From contig NKYR01000005.1 in assembly GCA_003184365.1 (NCBI GenBank), forward strand, positions 496,001-560,000: DNA of 64,000 bases. The letters run 5' to 3'. Position 1 is the stretch's first letter, and every line of letters begins with the position of its first letter. The notes under the pieces are model-generated. The model was not told the DNA's origin and ran no database searches. It worked only from the letters and a program-made list of their open reading frames with translations. This stretch comes from Evernia prunastri (lineage: Eukaryota > Ascomycota > Lecanoromycetes > Lecanorales > Parmeliaceae). Shown piece after piece: positions 25,148 through 37,567 of the stretch. A program made the position numbers and the translations under genes.

Positions 25148-26648
25148 CTAGCTGGGACCTTTCTTGTTCAACGCCCTCAACATATCGCTATCCGCGTTCG
25201 ACCTGCCACCTGAACTATCTTGCGCCTGTCCAGGACCCAGCAGATCACGGACGGCCATGCCCCCGCGCTGCGCACTACCGTTACCATTTCCATTACCGTT
25301 ACCATCCCGGGTCTGTCCCGGCGCCGGCGGAGGCGTCCGTCCTTCTCTTGGCGGCAAGACTTGAGGTGGGTGAAGACCACTGGGATAACTGTAGGCCGAA
25401 GCGGACGAGGTGCTTCCGTGAGGCGAGCCGGAGGCACGCGCATCGTATGAATAGGCCGATTGAGGCGACGTGCGACGTGCTGGCGGCGGCGGCTGCTGCT
25501 GTTGCGGGGGAGGCGGCTGCTGCTGCTGAGGAGGAGGATAATAAGGATTTGGACCCTGTGGCGGGGAAGGAGCTGATTGATAAGAAGTCGCAGATGATGC
25601 AGGTGAAACGGGGACAAGGCCGGTTGGGTCGGGGTACTCATATGCCCCACTGGAGCCACGGCGGCCAGTTGAGGCCGGAGGACGACCCTGATAGGGATGA
25701 GAGAAGTATTCTTCTGGAGGTGCAGGTGGGGGAGGAGCAGGCTGGAAAGACTCGTCCGAACGGAGACGTTTGAGACTCACTTTATCTTGAACATGGGGAG
25801 GCTGTGGGTGACCTCGTTCATCGTATGGGCCGCCTTGGTATGGTCCCGGAGGCGGCATCGGGTAGCCATGTGGCGGCGGATAATTGGGGTCGTGTGACAT
25901 TGGCCCCAGTGGTTGCCCATGAGCCCCGTAGATAGCAGGCGGCCCTTGTTGAGGATATAACGGTCTTCCACCACGTTGGGGTGGCAGAGCCCCAGTATTG
26001 CGCAGATGTGGGTACGCGGTGTGCGCTGGTACAAAGGCTTGCGCTTGGGAGGAAACCGGGGTGAAGATACATTCTTGTTGGAAGCGTTGGCAGTTTGTAC
26101 AACGACCGTCGTCTGATGCTTCGAAACCAGAGCAACGGATCTATAACGGATCAGCATGACTCGTAACATTTTGGCTCCCGCCATGACGTACCTTGCGCCG
26201 TCTACAATATCGACACGCGATGGCCGTCCGCTGCCTCGGTGCCGGTTGACTTTGATAGCCCATGTGAGGTTGCCCCATGGCTCGAGGATCCGGTGGTCCG
26301 TAAGGGGAATACATGTCGTGGGGCGGCATTGCGTATCGCATGTCTGGATGGCCTTGTTGTGGAGGAGGTAGTGTCACCATCTCGCCAGGTGTTGATGGAG
26401 AACTTCCGTAACCAGGTTGAGGAGGACCCTTTGTGAGCTTACGTTAGCACAAAAAGAGAGAGAGAGAGAGTGTGTGTGTGTGTGTGTGTGAGAGAGTGAG
26501 AGAGAGAGAGAGAGAGACGGGGTGTTGATGGTAGAGTGTCGAGGGTACTTACTCGATAATGCGGTGGGACTGGATATGCACCTCTTTGTGGTTGGCTCTC
26601 CCACTGCGGAGGCGGATACTGTCCGGGCTTGTTTGGATCGCTGGACAT
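25148..26648 (-). CDS. Zn2Cys6 regulator, Pro/Gln-rich, no middle homology domain
   Basis: Three exons, 26648-26553, 26428-26192 and 26140-25148, encode 441 residues. The zinc cluster spans residues 104-135 (CRYCRRRK, then IRC, then CTNCQRFQQEC; spacing C-x2-C-x6-C-x10-C-x2-C-x6-C). Intron 2 (GTACGT...TTATAG) falls exactly between RRRK and IRC, so the DNA-binding motif exists only in spliced mRNA. The segment after the cluster (IFTPVSSQAQAFVPAH) is well conserved in a Pezizomycotina family that I know only as unnamed C6 proteins. The rest is Pro-, Tyr-, Gln- and Gly-rich with an (NG)n run, and lacks the fungal-specific transcription factor domain. Intron 1 (26552-26429) contains a (CT)n(CA)n microsatellite directly upstream of its CTAAC branch site. 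Likely a nuclear DNA-binding regulator of unknown targets. Confidence 0.9.
26455..26517. repeat. compound (GA)n(TG)n(GA)n microsatellite in an intron
   Basis: AG repeat, then nine TG units, then AG repeat again. It lies inside intron 1 of the minus-strand Zn2Cys6 gene and reads as a pyrimidine-rich (CT)n(CA)n tract on the transcript, ending ~20 bases before the branch site. Confidence 0.9.
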
Positions 26649-27085
26649 TTGGGGGTATGGGAGGAGGGTGAGTTTTGTTGAGGGAAGTTGTTTCGACAAG
26701 ATGCCTCTTGCACCTATTCTTTCATGTTCCTCAAGTAGCGGTCAGGTTTGGGTCAGGAGACGGGTTGTGGGTCGGATGGAATAACCAGATCGAAAAATAG
26801 AGTTGCGGTGAAGGCCGAGAGGCGATGAATTGACAGGTTCACAGCCAACGAACGACCGGGTGTTCGTTCGTGTAGGGTAGAAGCGGAAGGAGGGACTGAT
26901 GATGATTGATGAGTAAGGTCCTTGGAGTCTGGAGATGCTTGCGAATTGCGATAGGCTACAAGGATTCTTTAAACGCTTCAATTGAAAGGTTAGTGGCGAA
27001 TCGGAATGTTGTTGTTGGTTTTTGAAGAAGGTGTGTTGTTGGAGAGTGGGTGAGTGATAGATGATGGGTGTTGGGTTGATGAGTG

Positions 27086-27228
27086 ATGAATGAATGAATG
27101 AATGAATGAATAATGTGTAATGTATAAATGATGTGATTCCAATTTGTAGAAGTTGTTTATATTTTACTTTTCATTTTTTTCATTTTTTTCATTTTTTCAT
27201 TTTTTTATTTTTTTATTTTTTTATTTTT
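27086..27228. repeat. (GAAT)n and (T6A/T6C)n simple repeats
   Basis: Six GAAT units at 27086-27110, and from ~27164 a run of T5-T7 blocks separated by CA, C or A. Both are simple-sequence DNA upstream of the Zn2Cys6 gene. Confidence 0.8.
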
Positions 27229-30200
27229 TGGTTGTTTGGTTGGAAAAAATAATAATAATTATCATCATCAAAAAATCATACAGTAAGTAAGAATAAGAAT
27301 TTCGTGATGGAATATTATTATTATTTGGGGGGGGGGGGAAAGAAGGGAAGGGACGGACCCAGCTGAATGGGTTCCGGGGATTTAGATCCCTTTTCGCGCC
27401 TTTTTTTTTCGCATGTACGCTGGTAAATGCCGGTCCCTGGGATTTGTGGCAGGGCGGGAGCGGCACCTGTCTTTTTTAGTCCCATAGACCGATTGTCCCG
27501 CCGGCGATACCTTAGGTAAAAAGTACCTTACTTACCTACTCTATAGTAGTAAGATACTGTCTCTATCACAGGCTCACAGCCTATATACTAAGTCAGTCCA
27601 ACAGAGAGGAATCCTTCTGTGAGCTCTGCTAAGTTCAAAGTTTCGTTCCAGCTAGGATCCCGCCGGGAGTGCGTGCAAGTGGCCTCGAAGGAGCAAGGTA
27701 AGAAGTGCAGTAAAGTAAGGTATGCATGTTCTTTCCTTCTTTCTTTTAGTGTTAGAGCCTGAATGAACCATACATACTTTGGGTACAAGATTTCGCTCCG
27801 TACGTACGCCGCCGCTTGTGAATAGTAAACCAAAAGTAATACTAGTGAATCAAAATAATCCAAGTCAGCTGTGTGACTTTGAACCAGAGGCACCCCGGCT
27901 TGGAACAATTATGCTTCTCGTTTAGAAAAGAAAGGTTTAGAACTCGAGAGGGGACTACTGTCGCTCTCCCCTTTTATGCCGAAAGCTTTTTAATGGGAAA
28001 GACTCGAAAGACCTAGGTAGAAAGATGCAACACAAACACGCACGACACGCAACGAGGACGAGGGGCCAAAAACTCAGAGTCACCTGATTACGGTATATTC
28101 TACGGCGTCGAAGTAACTGAAGGCTGATAGCTGAAAGATTTGGATCATAGACCTACCCATCAGGTACTGAACTCTTTCTTCTTCCATTCTAGTAAATGTT
28201 ATGAACCTCCAATACGTCTACAATACTCATTCTACCACCGTATTCCGGTAACCTCGTGCTTTTACCATGCCTCACACCTCCCTACGACATGTGGGAATCT
28301 TCGCTCAGCACTAGAGTACTGTATGGACTCTTTCCATACATACATACATACATGAAGCGCGGATAATGGTTCAGTATTTTATATGCATCTCGCGGTCTTA
28401 AAGTGGCATGACTAGGTATGATGAGTTACTACTGTATGATGAATGTGCTTTGGCGAACCCGAACCGCTGCAAGGTCAAAATTGGGCTGATGCACGAAGGC
28501 TCAGCCCGCGCTGGAATCATTGTAATTGGCGGGTTCTTTCGCTGATTATGTTCGCTTTAGGAATAGCTACTTCAGTTGGCTTTGGGGGCCGCTTCCTTCG
28601 GCTTGGTACCTCCTTGCCGTCTTTTCCCTGTCCCTTGCTCCTAAGCATGCCGGGTCAAAGCGCATTTGCTGGATTCGAGTCACCGCGATCAAGGCATTTT
28701 TGATCCAAAAAGTCCGATTGCATAAGTGCCAGAGAGAGAGGGTGACATTGTTAGCGAAGAGAGAGGGTGACGAAAAGACCGCGTTGGTCAGTGGCCCGAA
28801 TCGGAGATGGTGTGGGTATGAAGGTATGAACCTTGAAAACCACGCGAGGATCGACCACGCCGCCTCTGGTGCCGCTGCTCCAGGATGACGATCCTAATAA
28901 CCTAGCTCTTTCCCCCCCCCCCCCGGACGAAACTCTCTTTCTTCATGTACTCCGTATCAGGAGGTCACCAGGAAGATGGCGTCAATAAATCAAAGAGCCA
29001 CGCACGGTTTGGGCAAACAGGGTACTTTGCTTTTTTTTCATCTTCATGAAAGAGGCGTCTGGCCTAGGCGTCTCGTGCGCATGGCAGCCAAGGTTCTTGC
29101 ATGCGTCAAGCCAAGGCCGACGTGGCTTATGCATTATCGAGATCAAGTAGTCTGGAGACTGCGAAATTCCGGGCAAGCGTATGAACACGTTACAGGAATT
29201 ACGGTTCGGGACGAAGGAAAGCCGTCAGGGTTTTGGTCATGTCAGACTCGATATCGGTGTGATGATGATGATTGATGGTGCTTGATCCCACAGCGCCAAA
29301 TAGTGGAGAAATGTCCAAGGCATTTCCCGCTCAAGGTGGAGTTTGGTTTCAAGCCAAAAAAAAAAAAAATTGCCCAGGGCAACGTCTTGCCAACCACCTC
29401 CAGGCTCCAGCTTTGCCACTCGTAATCTTGAAACCCCCTCAGACTCTGAGCGGTGTGGTTCCATGGTACATAATAGCATTGCCTACTATTTCGCAACCTT
29501 GCCTGACTGCGGCTAGCTGAAAGTTGTCATGTGCAGCGATCAAGTCGAGAGCGGTCCAAATAAGCTGCAGTAGTTGGAAGCCTGAGCGGAGTTGTTTTCA
29601 TCGAATAGTCTCTCCGCACTCGCAGTCCGCAAGTGTACGCATTCACGCATCCCTGTGCAGGAATATCTTTGGGCATCGACGCACATGACAGCTAACGCTT
29701 CCGAGACAAGTTGCAAATATGCGAAATCTGCCAAGCCTGCTGCACGTAATGACGCACTTTAGCGTAGAAACAAGGGGGGCTGCCACTTTTAAGTGTGGCA
29801 CAGTACATTCTGTGAGAGCGAGAGCAGCAGCTCTTCTGTTGGTTGATGGCTTGATACTTTTTTACAGTAAACGAAGAGTTCGATAAATGCTGATCAAGCA
29901 ACCCAAGCATTAACCCAAGCATTTTAAGATCATGTAGATTATCCCCGATTATCTTCATCGGAGCCGTAATTTCCAAGTTCCACACTGTAAGTTCTGTAAT
30001 ACGGAGTAGAATATTCTTGCACCTTGATCCCACCACATGCGTGGCCCCCCCTTCCTCCCAAAAAAAAAACAAAAACACCTCCCTTCGGATGCGCCATTTA
30101 GACTGACAGGCTGCATGGCATAGCGGGACCGCCAATGCCCGACCTACGCCTAGAACACCCTTTGACATGTAGGTTGTCACACCGCTTGATTGTGGGTCCT

Positions 30201-31671
30201 TGATATAAGGACACATAATAATAAAAAATCCATTCGCTAGGTACTTTTTATTACCTCCTAATTATCATTAATAGGAGGTTTCGATCAAGGCTCGTTTACC
30301 GCGCATCGAAGGTTCGGCTAGAAAAGGCAAACCCTCAAAGCTATGCGGCCCCATAGGGTAGAGCCGGTGCAAAGCAGCGGGCTGGCTTTTTGGGATATCG
30401 TGGTTGGGTTCCATGCTGACGGCTCGAAGCGAGTGCCATGTGTCTCGTGAGGCTGCCGTGATCAGGAGCGGGAACGGGACGCCGCATGGGGGGAGCTTGT
30501 ACTGTTGCATTTCTCGAGACGAGACAGAAGGCTCAGCGCTTCAACCCAGGCCAATATGCGAAGGGTAAATCAATAACAATTAACAATAACAATAATAGAC
30601 AAGGAAACTCGTTCCGTTGCTCGCACTCCGTTTTTCCCGCCCGCGAAATGATGGTGTCTTGTGATCATGTTCATTCATCCGGTGTTGGATAATGCTGACT
30701 GCGAAGGGCAAGTCAGGCTTGCAGTCAACAACCTTTTTCCCATTCCCATTCCCATTTTCATTCGATAATCCGCTTTCAATCTATACAAAACAGAGTAAGT
30801 TCGCATGCGCCTTTCGGGCATTGGAGAATGCTGTAACTGATTAGTCAACCAGATGGAGCAATGATCTGTCTCGTGGTCCTGGTCTTTGTGTGCACCATCG
30901 TCACTCGTTTCACTTTCATGCAAATGCGCAGGGAAGAGGGCGCGCGGTGCCACTTCGGTCATGATGGTGGTGATGAGACTAACTTAGCCTGCCTTTCGGC
31001 CATGTAGTGCAACGGCGGATAGTGTTGTTTCTATTTCCAGGCCCTAAAAATCAAGCCACGCGTAGCTTCTTCTTGCAAGGCACCACTTTGGAAATCAGAC
31101 ATGTCGTTACGACTTGGTCAAAGTGTTTGTAGGTAATAATAAAGAGGGAACATGTGATGTGCTAAAAGTCGATACGGGTTGTCATTACAAAACAAGGCAA
31201 AAAGGTAGCTAGGGACTGTTGTGTTGCAGGCAGAGAAAAGGATGAAATTGACCAATCATCCTCTCTTATTTGAGGAGGGTTCTCGGTACTCTAGAGTAAA
31301 TGCGACCAATCCGTCTTTGTGCGGCAGGTTAACGATTTTCGCAGGGATGACACGGACCTGGTTCCTTGGCAGTCTTGACTTCGGCCGAGTCGGAGCCTCG
31401 GAGTGGAGCAAAGTAGGTTTTGCAATTGATTGCCGCTGCTTTTAACTCTGTACTTTATAGCTTACTCGTGAGTCGTAACAGGTGGAAGGCTGGGAAGCTT
31501 AGGTAGGCTTTTTCTGCGAGCCAATACGGGCAAGGGTAGTGTGCCGGTAAGGTAAAGGTAAAGTAGGTACTATGTACCTAGGTAGAACAGAGACCAAACT
31601 AAAGTAAGTACCTAGTAGAGTAGTAGCAAGCTACGCGAAGTAATGATAGGCCTAGCTATAAAAATGATGAC

Positions 31672-31692
31672 GATAATAATAATAATAATAAT
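31672..31692. repeat. (AAT)n microsatellite
   Basis: Seven AAT/ATA units in AT-rich, gene-free DNA. Confidence 0.8.
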
Positions 31693-32513
31693 GGGGAGGT
31701 CAGATGACTGAAAATTCATGCGAGTCTAAAGAGCTAGACTCCGCTCCAAGATTGATATGAATTACGGTATCTGTCAATTATTATTGCCAGATGAAAAACA
31801 TGGATTTTAAACGAATGTATAAATGATTAATATTGGACGAATGAAAACCAATTATCAACGGGGACGGAAGGGATCAAGACATGCTCAGCGGGCCGAGACT
31901 TTGTATTGATTGATTTATTCTTCATGCTTATGCCTTCAACAGTCAACAACAATAATGATCATATCCCTTCTTTTTTGAAAGATTCGTACGTAGACAACAT
32001 ATGTATATGTAGAATGGGAGATTTGCAAAAGAAAGAAGGAAAAGACCAATTGAATTTATACTTTCAATGAAACCGCCAGCAAAATGCACCAGAGGATACG
32101 ATTCAAACTACCGTTACTCCCTACCAAAGTCATCATACCTATCATAGGCTCTCATCCACTGGTCGGCCAACACTCGTACCCCAAGGCGAGTGGGCCAGCT
32201 GTTTGTTGGAGGACTTTGGTCGGCTAGGGCGTACCGGTAATGCCAGCTCATCATTCAAAAAGGGTATCGTGGTGCATGTGGTGCATGATGCAGGCCGCGT
32301 TGCCCTTCAAGCAGGACATTTGTCATGCGCCTGTCGAAGGGAACGGATGCATTAGCGCTGCTTCCTGCCTCTGCAAAATTGTCAACCCCTTGAAGAAGGA
32401 ACCAATTGGAAAGGCTAGTTGAGTTTGAAACAGAAGCAAACATCGATACGACTTATGAATAATGAGTAAGAAATACAAAGGAAAAAGGTAAGAAGAGGGA
32501 AAAGAAAGGTAGT

Positions 32514-32592
32514 TAAGCAAAAGCAAAAGCAAACGAAAAAGGAAAAGGAAAAGGAAAGGAAAAGAAAACGAAATAGAAAAAGAAAAGAAGAG
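32514..32592. repeat. degenerate purine repeat (AAAAGG/AAAAGC)n
   Basis: Nearly pure A/G tract of AAAAGC, AAAAGG and AAAAGA units on the plus strand. Reads as a Phe/Leu-rich artefact on the minus strand. Confidence 0.75.
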
Positions 32593-33336
32593 CGAAGAAA
32601 AGACTCACAAGCACGCAGTCCCCGTGCCAACTACTTGGACCAATATTCGCGGGGCTTAATGATCCCAGGTCTGCAGGATGTAGAAATCTGTTGCTCAACC
32701 TTCTTGCTCCTGCGATACGACCACCACCGAGAGTCTGCGAATCTGTGCCATGGGAAGGCTCGGCTGAGCTCAGCTTCGGCTTGAATTGCGTTGTCGGACT
32801 CACCTGCGACGCACAGCATAAGCGCCGGCAGGACGAGAGATGGGACCTCGGGTTTCCGTCGGCCAGCTCGGGAAAAGTTTGGCAATAGGGTCACTGAAGG
32901 GCATATCCCAATCTCTACAGGTACGGGAGGAATGACCGAGGACGCAAACATTTAGCAGACACCTGTCAAAAACCAAATATCCTTGTTGCATGCTATTCAA
33001 TCCTGTCTACGTCACGCTCTTCGATTCGCTGTCCATCTCATGCACCTTGGTTGCTGTTTTCCACCGTCAAATGCATCCTTGGAAAGGCTCCCTGCTCCTC
33101 GAGCCTGACCATTCGAGGCTCAATACCGTGCCTCGCTGCGAGCGCCGCTCTGCCCTAGCCAATAAAAAGAAATTGGACTAGGTATTATGGGCAGTAAGCA
33201 GCACAGCTTTCAACGCCTCATCACAAGCCCCTCGTGACTTTGAAAGAAAGCCTACGAATCATTCCGAGAGAAAAGAACCAAACTTTTGTCGTCCAGCGTC
33301 CACCAAACACTCCTCGCCCCTTCATCGATCGCACCA

Positions 33337-36300
33337 TTACACCCGGCTCCCCATCGCATCCTGCAGTTCGTCACCGAGTTCACCGGTAAGTCCACCTGGA
33401 ATAAGGGCGTGTAGAAGCTTCCACTCCAAGTCTCCAACCGCGTCCATGGTATTGGCCTCCAAGTCAATATTCTCCGTGATATGTGCAATTCCACCGAAGG
33501 GCCCCATGTTGGGTCGAGAAACTGGATTGTTGGCGATCACGTCCGCATAAAACTGTTGATCCATAGATAATCAGCAAAACTATCAATAATCATGACACCA
33601 TAAAAGGGAATCGACCGTACTTACCTCAACGACATCTTCATCCATGTGTGGCTTACGGCCAAGAACCTCGAAGGGCCACCCCTGACTTAGAGGACTGATA
33701 CGGAAGTCGTGACGCCCATAATCAGTCGCTTCGGAAAGCTCCCAGCGCTGTCTTTCTGAAAAGCCAGCAGCGTTCAAGGCAGCCGACAATAGATCCTTCA
33801 ACAGATCTTCTGTGATGTGGGGATTGCCTCGAAACCTGGATCCGCCCCTCTTGACTGGGGAACCGTAGGAACTGGCAGAGCTGTAATCATCAACTCCTCC
33901 GATAGAAGAGCTGTGGCTCTTGCTCAGGTTGGTGGACAGAATGTGGAGCATCGAGCGAGTGGCTGCGAAGATCTGATTGCGCGTAGCCAATGTGTAATGT
34001 TCGGTGGCATACCAAGGGAACTTGGCAAGGAGCGAGATCATGGCTTCGTAAGTACGTTGCGGAGAACGTTGGGTGAAGTTTGACTATAGGGATATGTCAG
34101 TCGAGCAATGAAACAAGGGTAGAAGCCCGTTATGTCACTCACGCGATGCGGCTGCTCAGCGTGCCGAACCAAAAGCCCCATTTCCTCCGCACTGACGAAA
34201 GTCTTAAACCCAGTGTTGTACAGTTCCTTTGCCTCTTGAATCGTGGGCATCCCTCCCTCCCAGCTCACGTTCTTCGCTTTAGGGAACAGCTCCTTCAGTA
34301 ACTCTGCTTGACTACTAGTGGCCACATCTACGACGCGATCGTTAATCCGAATCATGTGCCTTGGACGAAGGTTGAGAGAATTGGAGGCGGCGCGAGCATC
34401 CGGAGTGGAGAAAAATTCAACAAAGCAGTCCATCGTTTTGCCCGTGGGGCGGTCCATGATGATGTGGATGGCTGGGCCAAGGTCTGAGGTGATGACTTTT
34501 GCATGAGGTCCGAGGAACGCCATGACTTGGGCTTTGGTGAGGTCATAGGGAATCTGTCGTCGGAATAGGAGTCAGCTTTAGTAGAGTAGCAAGAAAAGTA
34601 AACATTCGCTAAACGGCGGAACTTCGGATGCAGAGACATCGACGAACAGACTAGACTATCGTAACCATCATCAAGACTGTATGAATCAATCTTCTGGAAG
34701 TCACTGGCGCCAAAGTACGGAAGATGTGCTTGAATGAAGTGGCAACGTGCCTAGGTCTCAAGTACAATGCGACCTCGTGCACCTTTAGAAACGAGGGATA
34801 TTTGTCATTGCAGAGAAACAGTTGCCGGACTGCCCGGGGTCAACCATTGAGAAGTGTATCCTTCTCTGAAGACTGAAGGGCAGTAGTGGCCGAAACAGCG
34901 ACATATGAAAGCATCCTGAAAATCATTCCTCACTTACATTCCCAATCTTCAGCACACCCCATTCGGCCGGCTTCGTTGATCTGGCCGTCTCGACAAAGGG
35001 TACGTTCTCCTCGGCGGAAACAGTTTGAAGGCTAGGAGGAACGTCGCGAGTAAGGTTCTGGAAGCGAACGCTGGCTCCCCCAAAAGCGTGTGGGAACATA
35101 GCATCTGACCCGACACGATAGGGCAAGGAAGGCAGGTCTGGCTTCACATTTGGTTGAGGGACGAAACGGTTCTGCCATTCCGAGATCTGATGGAAGGCTC
35201 CAGGGAGCTGTCGCGGTTGAGCTGTCGCAGGTGTCTGAAAGGCAGTGCTCTGCGCATAGAGAGGAGCGATACGGTTCGTCGCAGGCGGACGGGCGTAGGG
35301 ACGATTGTTCGGCAGAGCAGGAGGGACGTATTCGGGCCGGCCAACCAGTGGTTGCTGGGCGTACATCGGATAAGCGGAGGTAGGCTGTCCATAGCTCTGT
35401 GGCCAGACATTGCCATACGCCAAGGGCTGAGGGACACCATAAGATGGTTGCTGGTAACCAAAGACCGGGGGATATTGCATCTGACCAGGATATCCACCAG
35501 GTCCAACTAGGAAGGGGCCAGGATATCCACCCAACTGTTGCTGAGGAGGTCCACCGTAAGCAAAAGCCGGAGCTCCGGCTGGCCCAACTCCTGCATCAGC
35601 GTAAACACCCTGAGAGGGTACTGATGGTATGGTGCCACTTTGACCCAATCCAGAGGCGCGTTGCGGTCCAATGTTGTGTGGGTGGGAAGCCGTGGTAGTT
35701 TCATGCAGTTGAGAACGCGTCTGTCCTACGTTGCGAGGGAAGAGGGCGTTATTCTTTCGCTGAGCTCCGTCTCCGGTGGTAGATAGCAGGTTGGCATTAC
35801 GACGTTGGTCGATAGGCATGTCGATCGTTGAAGAATCGTCTTTCAGTGATTGGAGCTGAGAGCGATTGGAATTACGTCTCTCGAGAGCAGCGAGCTGGTC
35901 CCTGAAAGCTAGCTCGTGGGTAGTTGTTGGGGTACGAGCACTAGTGTCTGAGCGAATCCCTTCCCCTACCGGTGAAAGCATGTATTGGACCAGGTCTTCG
36001 ATATCTCTCACGATTTGCTTGCGCAGGGTTCCAAGGCTAATGAACCGTCCGCCTACTTCTGTCATGTCCTGTGCCTCACTTGCACTAAGTGGAGCCGGAG
36101 GTCCGATTGGCCCAAAAACGCGCTCGTAGAAAAAGCTGCGAATAATGTCTGGACGAGATTGAAGTCCTGAAGGTAGCACACCACTCCCGGCTTCCAATTC
36201 GTGGACGCATTCTCGAAGTCTGTCAAGCTCGGGCGGCGTAGGTACTAGCCTGAAATTCTTGTCAGTGTCTTGGAAGGAGCACGATGAGATTCAAGCTTAC

Positions 36301-37567
36301 TGGTTGGAACGATTGCCCTTGCCACCAGCATTTGGTTTCCCACTAGCGGCGAGGATGTCACTATCCTCACCCCAACGGGTTTCAGTAGGCGCAGTGGACA
36401 CCTGACGACCTCGAGGCTCCTTTTTCTTCTCTTCCTCTTCGCGGACGAGACGTCGCATGAGTGCTTTCGGGGTTGATGAGCGTCGAAATTCTTCTATACG
36501 CGAGCTTATTTGATCGCCACTACGACATGTGTTGCGGTTCGAAGCTCGCCTCTCGGGGGATACCGTGATGACGGACTCAGGACGAGCGGCCAAATTCCAG
36601 ATCTCCTCGGGTTGCAACAGCCAGCGGTTGTCGAAAACACTATTGTTCCAGTCGTGGATTCCTTGGTGTTCTGCAAGCTGAGGGAAGTTGACGTTCTGAG
36701 GCAGTGTTGTGGTGGGCATGGTGTTGTCGGACTGTTCAAGTGGAACTCCTGAGCTTGGGTGAATCTCGGCCTCGGAGCTGAACGGGCTATCATTGGTTCC
36801 AGGGTGCGTCGATATGTTCCGGCCCATCTTGTTGAATGAAGTGTCCTTGTGATGATGACTCAAAGCGGACGATTCTCGAGCATCGCGGAGAGTTTTTAGA
36901 GACTCTGCCGCTCGGATGTCTCCTTGATCGTAACCGCTGCCAGGGAAGGCTGAGGACGTGAAGGCTCCGCGAGAAGTGAAATTGCCGCGTTGCTTTGGAT
37001 CGAAATCTATTCCTGTGTACTGATGGTCTGACACAGGTGTTGGCGCCAGCTTTGGTTCCTTGTACCGTTGTTTTGATGAAGGGAGCATTGTCTGAGATTT
37101 TGGATGTTAGTGTTGTTGACGATCGACAAATAAGCCTTTCTCACCTGTGCCTCGGAAGAGTGTACGGTTGAAGATGTTTGGTCTTGAATGTTCACGTCAT
37201 ATGGAGATTCCGATGGTATGAAGGTCGACGGAGGAGAGTAGTATGGATCTGCTGGGTCCTCCTCTTCGTAGACCTCCGGGCGAAATCTTTGTGAGGGGTA
37301 ATCAGAAACGAACGAGAGGTTCGAGTAGTTGATGTTCTTGGATGAATGAAAAGGTGAAGTAATAGTATCGACCTGTGTTGATCCGCTTTCGTTCACCGCG
37401 GTTGTCGCGGTTGGATAGGGTGAACTTGCCAGGCTGAAAAGCCTTGTCTTCTTGATAGGCTCTGCTGGATTTGCAGAAGTTTTGCGGCTTGAAGTTGTTT
37501 CTATTGTCCCTTCCGCCAATGCATCGCCCTCTTCATACGTCCATTCAGGGGACTCCATCGACTCCAT
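33337..37567 (-). CDS. large RRM-type RNA-binding protein
   Basis: Six exons, 37567-37145, 37091-36301, 36249-34938, 34553-34143, 34083-33625 and 33552-33337, encode ~1203 residues. All five junctions have GT...AG ends and keep frame. The first ~830 residues are low complexity, with a Pro/Gly/Gln/Tyr-rich block (~600-770) typical of RNA-granule proteins. An RRM-like domain starts at ~833 (WGVLKIGNIPYDLTKAQVMAF, split across exons 3 and 4) and includes DCFVEFFSTPDARAASNSL. A second structured region follows (LLKELFPKAKNVSWEG, then FPWYATEHYTLATRNQ). The pattern resembles hnRNP F/H-type quasi-RRMs and is common to uncharacterised Pezizomycotina proteins. A role in mRNA binding is inferred. Intron 3 (34937-34554) is unusually long at 384 bases. 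A 5'-untranslated intron (37724-37586) with GTAAGG and ACAG ends is probable. Confidence 0.85.

Larger units (their letters stand above)
26649..33336. other. 6.7-kb region without a recognised gene
   Basis: No supported coding sequence. The longest frame with an ATG (29692-30216 minus, 174 codons) matches nothing and contains a small internal duplication. Others, such as 30675-30962 minus and 28976-29275 plus, are short and without homology. Simple repeats, homopolymer runs and TACCTA/TAGGTA clusters (for example 27510-27550 and 31555-31620) are common. The first few hundred bases are the promoter of the Zn2Cys6 gene. Confidence 0.45.

Noticed and set aside
29692..30216. 174-codon minus frame with a real ATG
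   Set aside because: No recognisable domain, a homopolymer-encoded Phe run and an internal short duplication. Likely chance.
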